Positions 7,176-16,360 are shown, counted from the stretch's first letter. The stretch is 64,000 nucleotides of DNA from Verrucomicrobiota bacterium (GCA_016871415.1 VHDL01000005.1:75041-139040), one strand, 5' to 3'. The notes: generated from the sequence alone by a model not told the origin. A program made the numbers and translations.

Positions 7176-8030
7176 ATGATTACAGCAGAGTGTGCCTATA
7201 CAAACATGCTCAGACACTCCAACAACCTGAAAGAGGATTTCCAAGGGACGGCCGCCGAACTGGCCCTCTACGTGGCCCAAGAACTCCACAAGTTGGGCTT
7301 CTCCCCGAGATTCTATCCCAACGAGCGGCTGGTCCGCTACTATGCCTGGGAAGGCCTGCTGGACCGGCCGGAGCCCAGTCAGGAGGGCGACCGACGACGC
7401 AAGATCTTCGACGGCAGGCAGGCGATGCGCTTGCTGGCAGCCCGCATTCTTTCCGAGAGGGGCTCCGACCTCGAGACGATCCATCGCCGGCTCAAGTCGG
7501 CAGCGTCGGAAAAGAGGGGTCTGGCCGACTTGATCGATGAAGTGGCCTCAGTGCAATCTCTGGAGGCGAGGGAGGCCCATGAACCGCCGCCTGGATTCGA
7601 CGTACACGAAGAAATCAAAAGTCGGCGGATGAAGGCCATGAATATGGACTGCTCCCCGCTGCTGCTGCTGAATGAGTCCCCTTACATGTTTCAGGCTCCC
7701 GGTCGAAGCCCCATCTCCGGCACAGGCTCCAAGCTTCGCAGGGTCTCCGATTCCTCCAGCCCCGGGCTGGCCTTCCGCAAACTGGTCATGCTCGAATCGG
7801 AACGCGAAGACATCAGCGAGGAGGCTCGCAGCCTTTACCGGCAGCTATTGGCCTTCCACCCGACCGATTCCACCGAGCCTCCGAAGCGCGAACGCTGGAG
7901 CAAAGTGCGTCTGGCCCCGTGGTGTGAACTGCTGTTACGCATCGATGAAAGGCAAAGGCCAAGCCGCTCCGAGTTGGACTCAATTGTCAGTAATTTCCGT
8001 AAATCATTGGAAGATAACTACATGCAATAA
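7176..8030 (+). CDS. MerR-like HTH transcriptional regulator
   Basis: A 284-residue protein. Residues ~35-105 resemble a MerR-type winged helix: LGFSPRFYPNERLVRYYAWEG, then LLDRP and a RRKIFDGRQAMRLLAARILSE helix followed by the dimer-helix-like GSDLETIHRRLKSA. No cysteine-rich metal site is visible. The C-terminal ~150 residues (including EESEREDISEEARSLYRQLL-like helices) are not recognised. It stands 72 bp before a VWA-domain gene on the same strand, suggesting it controls that gene. ATG 7176 and ATG 7206 are both possible starts; neither has a clear ribosome binding site. Base composition is somewhat lower in G+C than the neighbours. Confidence 0.6.
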   Translation: MITAECAYTNMLRHSNNLKEDFQGTAAELALYVAQELHKLGFSPRFYPNERLVRYYAWEGLLDRPEPSQEGDRRRKIFDGRQAMRLLAARILSERGSDLETIHRRLKSAASEKRGLADLIDEVASVQSLEAREAHEPPPGFDVHEEIKSRRMKAMNMDCSPLLLLNESPYMFQAPGRSPISGTGSKLRRVSDSSSPGLAFRKLVMLESEREDISEEARSLYRQLLAFHPTDSTEPPKRERWSKVRLAPWCELLLRIDERQRPSRSELDSIVSNFRKSLEDNYMQ

Positions 8031-8102
8031 ACTGTGAGCTTATGACAGTGATTGCTTTAGGATAGTTTCTACGTCGGTGTTGACACTTTAAGAGGCTCGG
8101 GG

Positions 8103-9470
8103 ATGATGACGTTCCTGATCATCCCAATGAGCAAACCAAGCATCCAAATCCAGCCCCTCAAGCAGGGGTTCCTCCGGGCTGCCGCTGAACCGGCCTACGC
8201 CCTCGTCCGCCTCGTCGCCCCGGCCAAGCCGGCCGAGCTGAAAGCCGAATCCCGCCAGCCCCTCGACCTGGCGATCGTCATCGACCGCTCCGGCTCGATG
8301 AGCGGCCGTCCCCTCGAGGCCGCCGTCGAATCCACGGTGCGCATCATCAACGGCCTCCAGTCCGGCGACCGGATCGCGGTGGTCGCTTTCGACGACTCGG
8401 TCGACGTCATCAGCCCGCTGACCGAAGTCGGCGGACGTGACGAACTCGTCCGCCAGGTGCGTGCCATCCGCTCCGGGGGCTCCACCGCCCTCTTCGACGG
8501 CTGGCGCGAAGGCCTCAACCGACTTCTGCCGCACGTGGACAAGGGCCGCATCTCCCGCGTGATCCTGCTCAGCGACGGCCAGGCCAACCACGGCCTCACC
8601 GACGAACAGGAGATCTTCCGTCAGGTGGCCAAGGCCGCCGGCGAAGGCGTGACGACCTCCACGGTCGGACTCGGGCACAGCTTCAATGAATCGCTCCTGA
8701 GCGGCATGGCCCAGGCCGGCGAAGGCGCCGCGAACTACGGCCAGACCGCGGACGACCTCGACGAAGCCTTCGAGGAGCAGTTCTCCATCCTCTCCAACGC
8801 ACTCCTCCGACAGGTCCGCATCTCGGTCACTGGCGGCAGCGACGTGGCCGCACGGCTGGTCGGCGAGCTCCACGGCGAGTCCGCCGGTCGTAGCCGCAAC
8901 CTCGGCACGCTCGCCTGGGACTCTTCGCTGATCGCCGTGGTCGAACTCCGCCCGGGCCAGGGCGCCAAGGCCGACGAGCTCGCCGCCGTCAACGTAGAAG
9001 CCCTGAACAAGGAAGGCGAAAGGGTCTGCTTCGGGCCGTCGATCATCTCGATTCCCGAGGTTAGCCTCGCCGACCTCGCCATTCTGCCCGAGTCGCCCGA
9101 AGTGCGCGCCGCCGTCAGCGAAGCCCTGCTGTCCGAACGCATCGAATCGGCCGAGGAACTGGTGCGCGCCGGCCGGACCAAGGAAGGCCGCGAGGCGCTT
9201 CAGCGTCTGCTGAGCGACCCCAAGCTCTCCGACTACGCCCGCCGGAAGCTCGAATACCTGATCCAGCAGCTCGAGGAGGACAGCGTCTACGCCTCCAAAG
9301 AGCTCCGCTACGGCCGCAACCAGATGCTCAACAAGCTACGGTCGGTCGATGCGTCCGACATCGTCGCCGACTTCAGCCCCGAAGGCGAGAGCCTCAAGCC
9401 CCTACACCTACGCAAGAAGCTGGCGGCCGGCCAGGCCACCCGCCGGCCCCGTGACAAGGGGCAGGCCTGA
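8103..9470 (+). CDS. VWA-domain protein with intact MIDAS
   Basis: A 455-residue protein without an obvious signal peptide. The von Willebrand A domain begins near residue 54 with LDLAIVIDRSGSMSGRP, a complete MIDAS first motif (D61, S63, S65). GGSTALFDGW supplies the MIDAS Thr and VILLSDGQANHG the Asp. The second half (about 240-440) is an unassigned C-terminal region with helical repeats. Such soluble VWA proteins bind divalent metal and partner proteins. AGAGG sits 7 nt before ATG 8103; starts at 8106 and 8127 are alternatives. The MerR-like gene just upstream is the likely regulator. Confidence 0.85.
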   Translation: MMTFLIIPMSKPSIQIQPLKQGFLRAAAEPAYALVRLVAPAKPAELKAESRQPLDLAIVIDRSGSMSGRPLEAAVESTVRIINGLQSGDRIAVVAFDDSVDVISPLTEVGGRDELVRQVRAIRSGGSTALFDGWREGLNRLLPHVDKGRISRVILLSDGQANHGLTDEQEIFRQVAKAAGEGVTTSTVGLGHSFNESLLSGMAQAGEGAANYGQTADDLDEAFEEQFSILSNALLRQVRISVTGGSDVAARLVGELHGESAGRSRNLGTLAWDSSLIAVVELRPGQGAKADELAAVNVEALNKEGERVCFGPSIISIPEVSLADLAILPESPEVRAAVSEALLSERIESAEELVRAGRTKEGREALQRLLSDPKLSDYARRKLEYLIQQLEEDSVYASKELRYGRNQMLNKLRSVDASDIVADFSPEGESLKPLHLRKKLAAGQATRRPRDKGQA

Positions 9471-9495
9471 TACGGCCGCGGCCGACTGTCCCGAC

Positions 9496-9527
9496 AGCCC
9501 GGCGGAACCCGTTCCGCCGGGCTTTTT
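9496..9527 (+). terminator. Terminator after the VWA gene
   Basis: AGCCCGGCGGAAC pairs with GTTCCGCCGGGCT, followed by TTTTGTT. A very stable stem 26 nt after the stop. Confidence 0.92.
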
Positions 9528-9566
9528 GTTGCCCGGGCCCGGGGGCGCGGCAAGATAGTCATCCCC

Positions 9567-12500
9567 ATGCGCCGCTTTGTCCGCATCGCCCTCTGGTCAT
9601 CCTTGGTCGTCGCCGTGCTGGCCGGCGCGGCCCTGGTCTGGATTGAATCGGAACTCCGACCCGAACCTCTGGCGAAAAGGCTGCCCGGACTGCTCGAGTC
9701 GGCCGGACTGAAGGGGACGGTCTCCGCTGCGGAAGCTTCCATCGACGGTTCTTTCAAGACAGGCGCCGTCGACCTGACGCTGACGGATGGCACACGGCTG
9801 AAGGCCTCCTCATTGAAGGGGGACTTGGCTGTACTCAGCGCCCTCACCGGCAAGGTCGCGCTCGAGTCGCTTGAGATCAAGGGCGTTGAAATCGACCTCA
9901 GCGGACGCAAGTCGCCCGGCAAGGACGCGCCAGAGGCTCCCGATTCCGCTGCGCAGACGAAACTGCCCGCCTTCGCGCTCGGCCCCTATTCGGCCTTAGG
10001 AAGGGTGACACTGCAGGACGGCTCCGTCGTCCGCTTCAGCGTCCAAGGAGACGGCGTCGACTCCGCCGGCGATGCGGACCTGCGTGCCGGGCTGGCCTGG
10101 CCGGGGATCGCGGTGGGCAAAGGTCGCACCGAGCCACGGGGTGAACTGGTCCTTACCGGCTCCTTCGAACGCCCGCTCGGCGGCCACGGGCTCTCTCCGG
10201 CCGAAATCGCGCGCGACATCCGCCGACTCAGCTTCCGCGCGACCGCGAAGGACGCCAGCCCGCTCGCCGCGGGCTCGATGGAACTCGTCTGCGAAGCCAG
10301 ACCGGAGGACGGCGGCCTGTCGCTCACGGGCGGCGTCAAGGACGCGGGCTCGCGTGAAGCCTTGAAGTTCAGCGGCAAGATGGACGGCGACGGCAGGCTG
10401 AGGATGGACGCGGCCCTGGACGTCGATCCGTCCAAGTTCGGCATCCTGAGCTCAAGCCTTCCGGACTGCCGCCTCAGAGGTTCCGCAAAGGCTGCCCAAG
10501 GCGAGGCCGGCTGGTCCCTCGAAACGGACTTGCGCGCCTCCTGGGCCGACCTGTCTCGCGTCTCCCCGCTGCTGCCCAAAGGCGTGAAGTCGGAATGGTC
10601 GGTCAGGCTCGCCGCTCGCACGGACTCCCAAGGCATGACGGTCGAAAGACTTGAGGCCCGAGGCCATGGCATCGCCATCACCGCGCCGGCGCCTTTGCTC
10701 TGGAAGAGCGGGCTCCTCCCGGAGGACTCTTCCGGCGCGGCGCTGACCGTCGCCGCCGACGACGCGGATCTGGTCGCGCTCAACCCCTTCCTCGCCGCGA
10801 CGGGCGCAGTCATCACCTCGGGTAGGTGGAGCGGGGAGGCCGCGCTCTCCTTCGTCAAGGGCCGCCCCGAAGTCACGGGCGGAAGGACGCACGCCTTCCG
10901 CGAGGTCGCGGTGAGCGTCGACGGCAAGCCGCTCTTCCAGGACCTGAACGCCTCCTTCCCCCTCAGGACGGAGGGCGGGACGATCACGCTCGCGCCCTTC
11001 GAAGCCGGCTTCTCTGGCGGACGCATCGTCGGCGGCTCGCTGACCTTCCGGCCGGGGGAAGGCGGATCCTGGAAGGCCGCGGCGGACGCCGATCTCGACC
11101 TGGCGGCGCTCGCCACCATGCCGGGATGGCAGGACCTGCCGATGGAGAAGATGAAGGGCCTCAGAGCGGCGGTGAAGGCCGACGCGGCCCGGGATCCGGG
11201 AGGACTGCCGACGATCTCCCGCATGGAGGCCGGTATCTCACGGAACGGCTCCGCCCTGCTCTCGCTCGGGCTTCGTCAGCCCTACGCCGTGGGCGGACCC
11301 AAGCCCGCGGGAACGCTGCTCGAAGTCTCCGCGAACACCTTGCCGCTGGAATCCGTGGCCGCGCTCGTGCCCGGACTCGGCCTCACGGGGGACATGCAGC
11401 GTGCCGAGCTCGCCGTGGGATTCAGGAACGAAGGTCTCTTCATCCGCACGGAAGGCGCCCCGCTTTCGCTCATCGGTACCTCGGTCAGCTGGGAGGGGAA
11501 GAAATGGGCCGACCGTTGCGACCTCAACGCGACGCTCGACATCGTGATCGGGGACAAGGCCTCGACCATCGGCCTCAGCAAAGCCGAACTGAAGAATCGG
11601 GGACGCACGCTCGCCGCCGGCGACATCGTGATCGGCCTCGGCGAAGCGTCCACGACGCTTAGCCTGGGCGGCGCTCTCGGCGCCCTCGCCGAACAGCCCT
11701 TCGCGGCGCCGCTCTCCGTCGCCACCGCGGGCAGCTACCTCGCGCGCGCCTCGCGCAACGCCGACGGGAAGATGTCCGCCTCGCTCGAGCTTGCCGACGT
11801 GGTGTTGCGGGAAAGCCCCGTGCGCGTCTCCTCCGCCTCGGTCGAAGCCGGCTACGTACCCGGGCCGCAAGGGTTCGAAGCCCGGGGCGGATTCCGTCTG
11901 GTCGCCCTCGGCAGAAGCGAGGGGAAGTTCACGCTGAAGCAGACGAAGTCAGGACAGTCGACGGACTGGCGGGCGGAGATTGACGTGCCTTCGGTGACCG
12001 TCGACGACTTCATGGCGCTCGTCCCGAAGTCGACGGAGCCGGCCGCCACGGAGGCCGTCCAGCCCAAGCCTGACCGCGCGCCCTTCTGGGCGGGTCACAC
12101 GGGCGGCGCGGAAATCAGGGTGGGCAGCGTGACGGCGATGGGCGTCAGGGCGGAGTCCATCGAGGCCACGCTCGCGGCGGACGGCGCATCGCTGCTACTC
12201 TCCCGCCTGGTCGGAAAACTCTCAGGAGGCTCGTTCAACGGCAAGGGCGCGCTGGGCTTCCGACCTCTGACCTCCGGAGGACCCTACGTGCTGGGCGCCG
12301 ACCTGAGCGCGCAGCAGATGGACCTTGGCGCCCTGCTCGCCGGCTTCCCCTCGACGAAGGACATGCTCGAGGGCAAGGGTGACGCGAACCTGCGCGTGAC
12401 CGCGACGGCCGGCACCGCGGGCGAACTCGCCGGACGGACCGTCGTCGAGGCCGAAGCGGTCTCCAAAGGGGGCAGGCTCAGGGCGTTCGGCGACGGCAAG

Positions 12501-13106
12501 GGCAAGGCGGCGGGCATCACGCAGGGAGTCGGCGAAATCGCCGACGTGATCGGCGCGGTCGCCATCCTGGGCGGAGCGTTGGGAGGCAACGAGAAACTTT
12601 TCAAGGGGGGAGCCGCGCTTTCGGCGGCCGCCAAGCTACAGCGGTCCGTGTCCGACTTCCGCTATGACCTCGTGGAGGTCCGGGCGGAACGTCTCGCGAG
12701 CGGCACGCTGAAGCTCACGAAGCTCGAGGCGCGCAACGAGGAACTGACGCTGACCGCCAGCGGCGGCATCAGCATGAACCCTGCGCTCGCCCTCGCCGAC
12801 CGCCCGCTGGCGATCGACGCCCAGCTGCGCGGACGCGGCGAGTTCGCCGACTACTTCCAGATCCTCGGATTCGCGGAGGCCGCGCCTTCGCCGGACGGGC
12901 TCACGCTCGGCCCGGGCGTCAAGGTGACCGGCTCGTTGAACGACATCCGCAACGACCTCACGGAGCGCATCCAGGCCGCGGTCAGCCGCAACCGTTCCGC
13001 GCCGGCGCAGCCCCAGCGCGCCCCGCAGGCCGCTCCGGGCGGTGAGGCCGCGCCCGGACGCCGTCCCAATCCTCTCGGCGACCTGCTGAAGGAGCTTGGA
13101 AGATGA
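9567..13106 (+). CDS. AsmA-like giant envelope protein
   Basis: 1179 residues with one N-terminal membrane helix (~5-27), then a long extracytoplasmic beta-rich region. The N-terminal part matches the AsmA style (RLPGLLESAGLKGTVSAAEA with repeated LESLEIKGVEIDLSGR-type strands). The last ~250 residues have the AsmA-like C-terminal layout, with GKGDANLRVTATAGTAGELA and later a low-complexity Ala/Pro/Gln tail. AsmA/TamB/YhdP-type proteins are thought to act as bridges for lipid or outer-membrane-protein transport between membranes. Its stop overlaps the next start by ATGA, so it is translationally coupled to an ABC permease, a combination not expected from the family alone. Confidence 0.78.
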   Translation: MRRFVRIALWSSLVVAVLAGAALVWIESELRPEPLAKRLPGLLESAGLKGTVSAAEASIDGSFKTGAVDLTLTDGTRLKASSLKGDLAVLSALTGKVALESLEIKGVEIDLSGRKSPGKDAPEAPDSAAQTKLPAFALGPYSALGRVTLQDGSVVRFSVQGDGVDSAGDADLRAGLAWPGIAVGKGRTEPRGELVLTGSFERPLGGHGLSPAEIARDIRRLSFRATAKDASPLAAGSMELVCEARPEDGGLSLTGGVKDAGSREALKFSGKMDGDGRLRMDAALDVDPSKFGILSSSLPDCRLRGSAKAAQGEAGWSLETDLRASWADLSRVSPLLPKGVKSEWSVRLAARTDSQGMTVERLEARGHGIAITAPAPLLWKSGLLPEDSSGAALTVAADDADLVALNPFLAATGAVITSGRWSGEAALSFVKGRPEVTGGRTHAFREVAVSVDGKPLFQDLNASFPLRTEGGTITLAPFEAGFSGGRIVGGSLTFRPGEGGSWKAAADADLDLAALATMPGWQDLPMEKMKGLRAAVKADAARDPGGLPTISRMEAGISRNGSALLSLGLRQPYAVGGPKPAGTLLEVSANTLPLESVAALVPGLGLTGDMQRAELAVGFRNEGLFIRTEGAPLSLIGTSVSWEGKKWADRCDLNATLDIVIGDKASTIGLSKAELKNRGRTLAAGDIVIGLGEASTTLSLGGALGALAEQPFAAPLSVATAGSYLARASRNADGKMSASLELADVVLRESPVRVSSASVEAGYVPGPQGFEARGGFRLVALGRSEGKFTLKQTKSGQSTDWRAEIDVPSVTVDDFMALVPKSTEPAATEAVQPKPDRAPFWAGHTGGAEIRVGSVTAMGVRAESIEATLAADGASLLLSRLVGKLSGGSFNGKGALGFRPLTSGGPYVLGADLSAQQMDLGALLAGFPSTKDMLEGKGDANLRVTATAGTAGELAGRTVVEAEAVSKGGRLRAFGDGKGKAAGITQGVGEIADVIGAVAILGGALGGNEKLFKGGAALSAAAKLQRSVSDFRYDLVEVRAERLASGTLKLTKLEARNEELTLTASGGISMNPALALADRPLAIDAQLRGRGEFADYFQILGFAEAAPSPDGLTLGPGVKVTGSLNDIRNDLTERIQAAVSRNRSAPAQPQRAPQAAPGGEAAPGRRPNPLGDLLKELGR

Positions 13107-14047
13107 TCCGCGGGCCGGCCGCGCTCGCGCTGGGGTTCGCGCTCGTGGCGCTCACGACGTTCATCGCCGTTTCTGCCGGATCGACCGGCATGGGCTGGGG
13201 GGAAGGCGGCTCGCTGGCCCTGCTGCGCGCGCCACGCGCGGCGGCCGCCGCCTGCGCCGGACTGGCGCTGGGCGTCGGCGGCGCGCTCCAGCAGGGCGTG
13301 TTCCGCAACCCCCTCGCGGACCCCGGACTCACGGGAGTCTTCGGCGGCGCCCTGCTCGGCGCGGCCCTGTTGCTCGGCTTCGCCCCCGAGGCGGCATGGA
13401 GCGAGGCCTGGCGGCTGCCGGCGGCAGGGTTCGTCGGAGCGACGCTCGCCTCCGCGGCGCTCGCGACCTTCGGCGGCGGAGGCGGCTCCGCCCGTCTGCT
13501 GCTCGCGGGACTGGGAGTCAACGCGTTCACGGCCGCGGCCACGCTGATCGTCGCCTCCGTGCGGCCGGGCGCGAGGGAGACCATCGCCAACGGCGCCTAC
13601 GGAGACTGGCTCGGCACGGCGACGCCGGAGACCGTCTGGCTGCCCGCTCTGGCCTGCGTCGCGGCGTCCCTGGCCGCCTTGCGGCTGGCGGGCGGACTCG
13701 ACCGGCTCTCGCTCGGCGACGACGTGGCCGTCACGCTCGGCTGCGATCCGCGCGGCCTGAGGATACGGTCCGCGCTCCTGACCTCGGTCGCCGCCGGAGC
13801 CGCCACCTGCCTCGTCGGGCAGGTCGCCTTCCTCGGCCTCATCGCCCCGCACCTGGCCCGTGCGCTCGCCGGCCCTTCCCACCGCATGCTGATCCCCCTT
13901 TCCGGACTCATGGGCGCCGCGCTGCTCACCGCGGCGGATACGGTCGGACGGTCCGCCTTCACCTCAGGGACGCTCCCGGCGGCCGCCGTGATGGCCGCGC
14001 TGGGGGCGCCCGCCTTCGTATGGATCGCGAGGAAGTCCCATGACTGA
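13103..14047 (+). CDS. FecCD/BtuC-type ABC transporter permease
   Basis: A 314-residue, very hydrophobic protein with about nine membrane segments. The family signatures are present: RAPRAAAAACAGLALGVGGA followed by LQQGVFRNPLADPGLTGVFG, and later GQVAFLGLIAPHLARAL with the conserved Pro-His that contacts the ATPase. This family imports iron-siderophore, heme or cobalamin. It overlaps the AsmA-like gene by 4 nt and the ATPase gene by 8 nt. No substrate-binding protein or TonB receptor lies in the window nearby, so the substrate cannot be assigned. Confidence 0.9.
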   Translation: MIRGPAALALGFALVALTTFIAVSAGSTGMGWGEGGSLALLRAPRAAAAACAGLALGVGGALQQGVFRNPLADPGLTGVFGGALLGAALLLGFAPEAAWSEAWRLPAAGFVGATLASAALATFGGGGGSARLLLAGLGVNAFTAAATLIVASVRPGARETIANGAYGDWLGTATPETVWLPALACVAASLAALRLAGGLDRLSLGDDVAVTLGCDPRGLRIRSALLTSVAAGAATCLVGQVAFLGLIAPHLARALAGPSHRMLIPLSGLMGAALLTAADTVGRSAFTSGTLPAAAVMAALGAPAFVWIARKSHD

Positions 14048-14714
14048 GCCGCTCGTCCAAGCTTGGGGGCTGGGCGTCACGCTGGGCGGTTCGCGGGTGC
14101 TCGACGGCGTCTCGCTTGCGGCTGAGCCGGCCAGGACCCTCGCCGTCGTGGGACCCAACGGAGCCGGCAAGACCACGCTGCTTCGGGCCTTCGCCGGTCT
14201 GGTTCCGCCCTCGGACGGAGAACTCCGCCTGCGCGCGACGGGAGGCACGGGCTACTGCCCGCAGAATCCGTCCTGCGCCTGGGACTTCACCATGGGAGAG
14301 CTGCTCATGCTTTCGCCCAGACCGGAGGCCGCCCGGGAATGGTGCGTCAGGCTCGGTGCGGGCGGACTGATGGAACGCAGGATCTTCGTGCTCTCCGGAG
14401 GCGAACGACGCATGGCGCATCTCGCCCTTGCGCTGTCCAACGCCGAGGAGCCGTACGGCAGCCTTCTCCTGCTGGACGAGCCCACGGCCGACCTCGACGC
14501 GGGCCGGAGGCAGGCCGTCATCGACGCGCTGGCGACGCTGCGCTCCGCCGGAACCTCCGTGGTGATCGCGACGCATGATTTCGAACTGGCGCACTCGGCC
14601 GACACGGCGGCTGTGCTCGCGGAAGGCAGGCTGATTGCCATCGGGCCGCCCGACTCCTCGCTCACGCCCGAGGTCGTCCGCAAGACCTGGGGGGTGCAGC
14701 CTTCGGGCGCCTAA
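14040..14714 (+). CDS. ABC transporter ATP-binding protein (FecE/BtuD type)
   Basis: A 224-residue nucleotide-binding subunit. Walker A is GPNGAGKTT (~38-46), the Q-loop lies in GYCPQNPS, the signature is LSGGERR, Walker B is LLLLDEPTADLD and the H-loop is VVIATHD. It is the partner of the permease it overlaps by 8 nt. At 224 residues it is shorter than typical BtuD/FecE proteins (~250), the shortening being in the helical domain. Its last 53 nt overlap the convergent OGG gene. Confidence 0.92.
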   Translation: MTEPLVQAWGLGVTLGGSRVLDGVSLAAEPARTLAVVGPNGAGKTTLLRAFAGLVPPSDGELRLRATGGTGYCPQNPSCAWDFTMGELLMLSPRPEAAREWCVRLGAGGLMERRIFVLSGGERRMAHLALALSNAEEPYGSLLLLDEPTADLDAGRRQAVIDALATLRSAGTSVVIATHDFELAHSADTAAVLAEGRLIAIGPPDSSLTPEVVRKTWGVQPSGA

Positions 14715-15597
14715 GTTCCATGCCGGGAAGCTTGCCGGCCCGCACGGCCGCGAAGAGATGCTGCTGCGCGAGGCCGGCGCCTTCGCCGAAATGAATCCTG
14801 CCGAACTCCGCCATGCGGGCCGGACTCCATCCCCTGAGTCCGTAGGCGGCGGCGAGCGCCTGCACGATCCATGTGTCGACGGGGAAGGCGCCGAGACGGC
14901 CGAACCCGAAGAGCGCCACGCAGGCGGCCACCTTGGGGCCCACTCCGGGCAGGGCGCCCAGGCGCTCTAGCAGGGCGGGGGTTTCCAGCCGCGACCATTC
15001 GGCGTCCCAGTCAGGTCGGTCCGCCAGAAGACGGGCCGTCCCGCGGACGTAGTTTGCGCGGTAGCCCAGCGCGCAGGCGCGCAGCACGCGATCATCCGCG
15101 GCGGCCAGTTCACCCCAGCCAGGCAGGGCGCGATGGCCGCCTCCGAGGGGCGGGCCGAGTTCGCGGGCCAGGGCGGCGACCATGCTCCTGATCTGAATGA
15201 TGCGCTTGTTCGAACTGCACAGAAAGCAGAGCAGGGCCTCCGCGGGATCCTGCCTCAGGATGCGCAGCCCGGGATACAGCGCCATCGCGGCGCGCAGCAC
15301 GGCATCAGACCGCCAGGGAAGTGCCTCGGCGACGCGATCCTGCTCCCCCGCGGCGTCGAGATAGAACAGCAGTGAGCCTTCGACGCCGGCGTCGCCGCTC
15401 AGACCGCTCCACTCGACTGAGTCCGAAACGGAGCGCAGCCTAGCGACATGCCGGCCGAAGACGCCCGTCCATTCCCCTTCCGCCGTCCGCGCCCAGCGGA
15501 AAGACTGTCCGCCGTCCAGCACCTCGGCCAGCGAAGCCTCGGAAAGTCCGCGATGAAGCCGGAGCCGGCGCCAGGGAGTCCAGGCCGCCGCAGCCAT
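14662..15597 (-). CDS. ogg: 8-oxoguanine DNA glycosylase/lyase (OGG1 type)
   Basis: 311 residues with the OGG1 order: an N-terminal domain with DGGQSFRWARTAEGEWTG, a central SSNKRIIQIRSMV block, GYRANYV, and the helix-hairpin-helix-GPD motif LPGVGPKVAACVALFGFGRL ending FPVDTW. K222 is the expected Schiff-base lysine and D241 the catalytic aspartate. The enzyme excises 8-oxoguanine opposite C and nicks the abasic site. OGG1-type enzymes are mainly eukaryotic, with scattered bacterial occurrences. It starts 3 nt after the lipoprotein gene and is probably cotranscribed with it. Confidence 0.9.
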   Translation of the reverse strand: MAAAAWTPWRRLRLHRGLSEASLAEVLDGGQSFRWARTAEGEWTGVFGRHVARLRSVSDSVEWSGLSGDAGVEGSLLFYLDAAGEQDRVAEALPWRSDAVLRAAMALYPGLRILRQDPAEALLCFLCSSNKRIIQIRSMVAALARELGPPLGGGHRALPGWGELAAADDRVLRACALGYRANYVRGTARLLADRPDWDAEWSRLETPALLERLGALPGVGPKVAACVALFGFGRLGAFPVDTWIVQALAAAYGLRGWSPARMAEFGRIHFGEGAGLAQQHLFAAVRAGKLPGMELRRPKAAPPRSCGRPRA

Positions 15598-15600
15598 GAC

Positions 15601-16107
15601 TCAGCGCACGTCGTCAGGCGTGCCCCAGAGGAAGCTGTGACGAGCCGCCAGCGTGCGTCCGGAGGAGTCGACCATGGAGAGGCGCCAGGCGACGGGACGC
15701 CAGCCGTCGGAGCCGGCATGTGCCCCGGTGAGACCCACGGCATATTCACCCAGCGGCGGAACGGGCCTGCGGACGAGGGGGAAGACGTACCTTTCAGGAG
15801 CCACTCCGTCGCGCCTCACCACTTGAACGACGAGCGAGGACCCCACGGGAGGATCGAATTCGAATTGGAGGAAGAAGTAGTGGCCCTCCCGGGACAGGGA
15901 GTCGGAACGCAGCGAGACGTGCACCCCGTCATCCTCCGGACGACCGAAGGTGTCGTTGATGCGCGCCGTGTCGGCGCCCAAGCGACGCTTTTCAGCGAGA
16001 AGGGTGATGCCAGGCTTCTCCACGCCCGAGTCCGGCTGACGGTCGCAGCCGTCGAGCAGGGTCGCCAGAAGGGCGGCGGCCAGGAGGCGTCCGCCGAGAC
16101 GGCTCAC
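15601..16107 (-). CDS. Putative lipoprotein of unknown function
   Basis: 168 residues from a GTG start that overlaps the preceding stop as GTGA. The N-terminus RLLAAALLATLLDGCDRQPD is a lipoprotein signal with the lipidated cysteine at residue 21; Asp at -2 is atypical for a lipobox but the hydrophobic core is good. The mature region appears all-beta and contains HYFFLQFEFDPPVGSSLVVQ and a closing SFLWGTPDDVR. No family is recognised. It lies between a small basic protein and OGG in one apparent operon. Confidence 0.65.
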   Translation of the reverse strand: MSRLGGRLLAAALLATLLDGCDRQPDSGVEKPGITLLAEKRRLGADTARINDTFGRPEDDGVHVSLRSDSLSREGHYFFLQFEFDPPVGSSLVVQVVRRDGVAPERYVFPLVRRPVPPLGEYAVGLTGAHAGSDGWRPVAWRLSMVDSSGRTLAARHSFLWGTPDDVR

Positions 16108-16223
16108 TTCTTGGCCTTCTTCTTGCCGGCGGCGGTGCGGGCGGCCTTGATGCGATCCTTGCGGCGTTCGAGATAGGCCCGGCGGCGGCGGCGCTTGATA
16201 ACCTTATTGTACTGTTGTCCCAT
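16104..16223 (-). CDS. Very small Arg/Lys-rich protein
   Basis: 39 residues beginning MGQQYNKVIKRRRRRAYLER and ending in a Lys/Ala tail. About half the residues are basic. The ATG at 16223 is supported by AAGGAGG 10-11 nt upstream, one of the few good Shine-Dalgarno sequences in this window. The open frame extends upstream through tRNA-Asn, which shows that the longer form is not real. The composition suggests an RNA- or ribosome-associated peptide, as seen for other tiny basic proteins in Verrucomicrobia/Planctomycetes, but I do not recognise a named family. It is first in an overlapping operon with the lipoprotein and OGG. Confidence 0.7.
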   Translation of the reverse strand: MGQQYNKVIKRRRRRAYLERRKDRIKAARTAAGKKKAKK

Positions 16224-16285
16224 GGGGAGCAATCCTCCTTCGAGGGACACGTGGGTCAAGGCGAAGGTTGCGGGAACGTCCCTCC

Positions 16286-16360
<75 letters not shown>

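Noticed and set aside
8080..8102. TTGACA before the VWA gene as a -35 box
   Set aside because: No -10 element can fit between it and the start codon at a normal distance.
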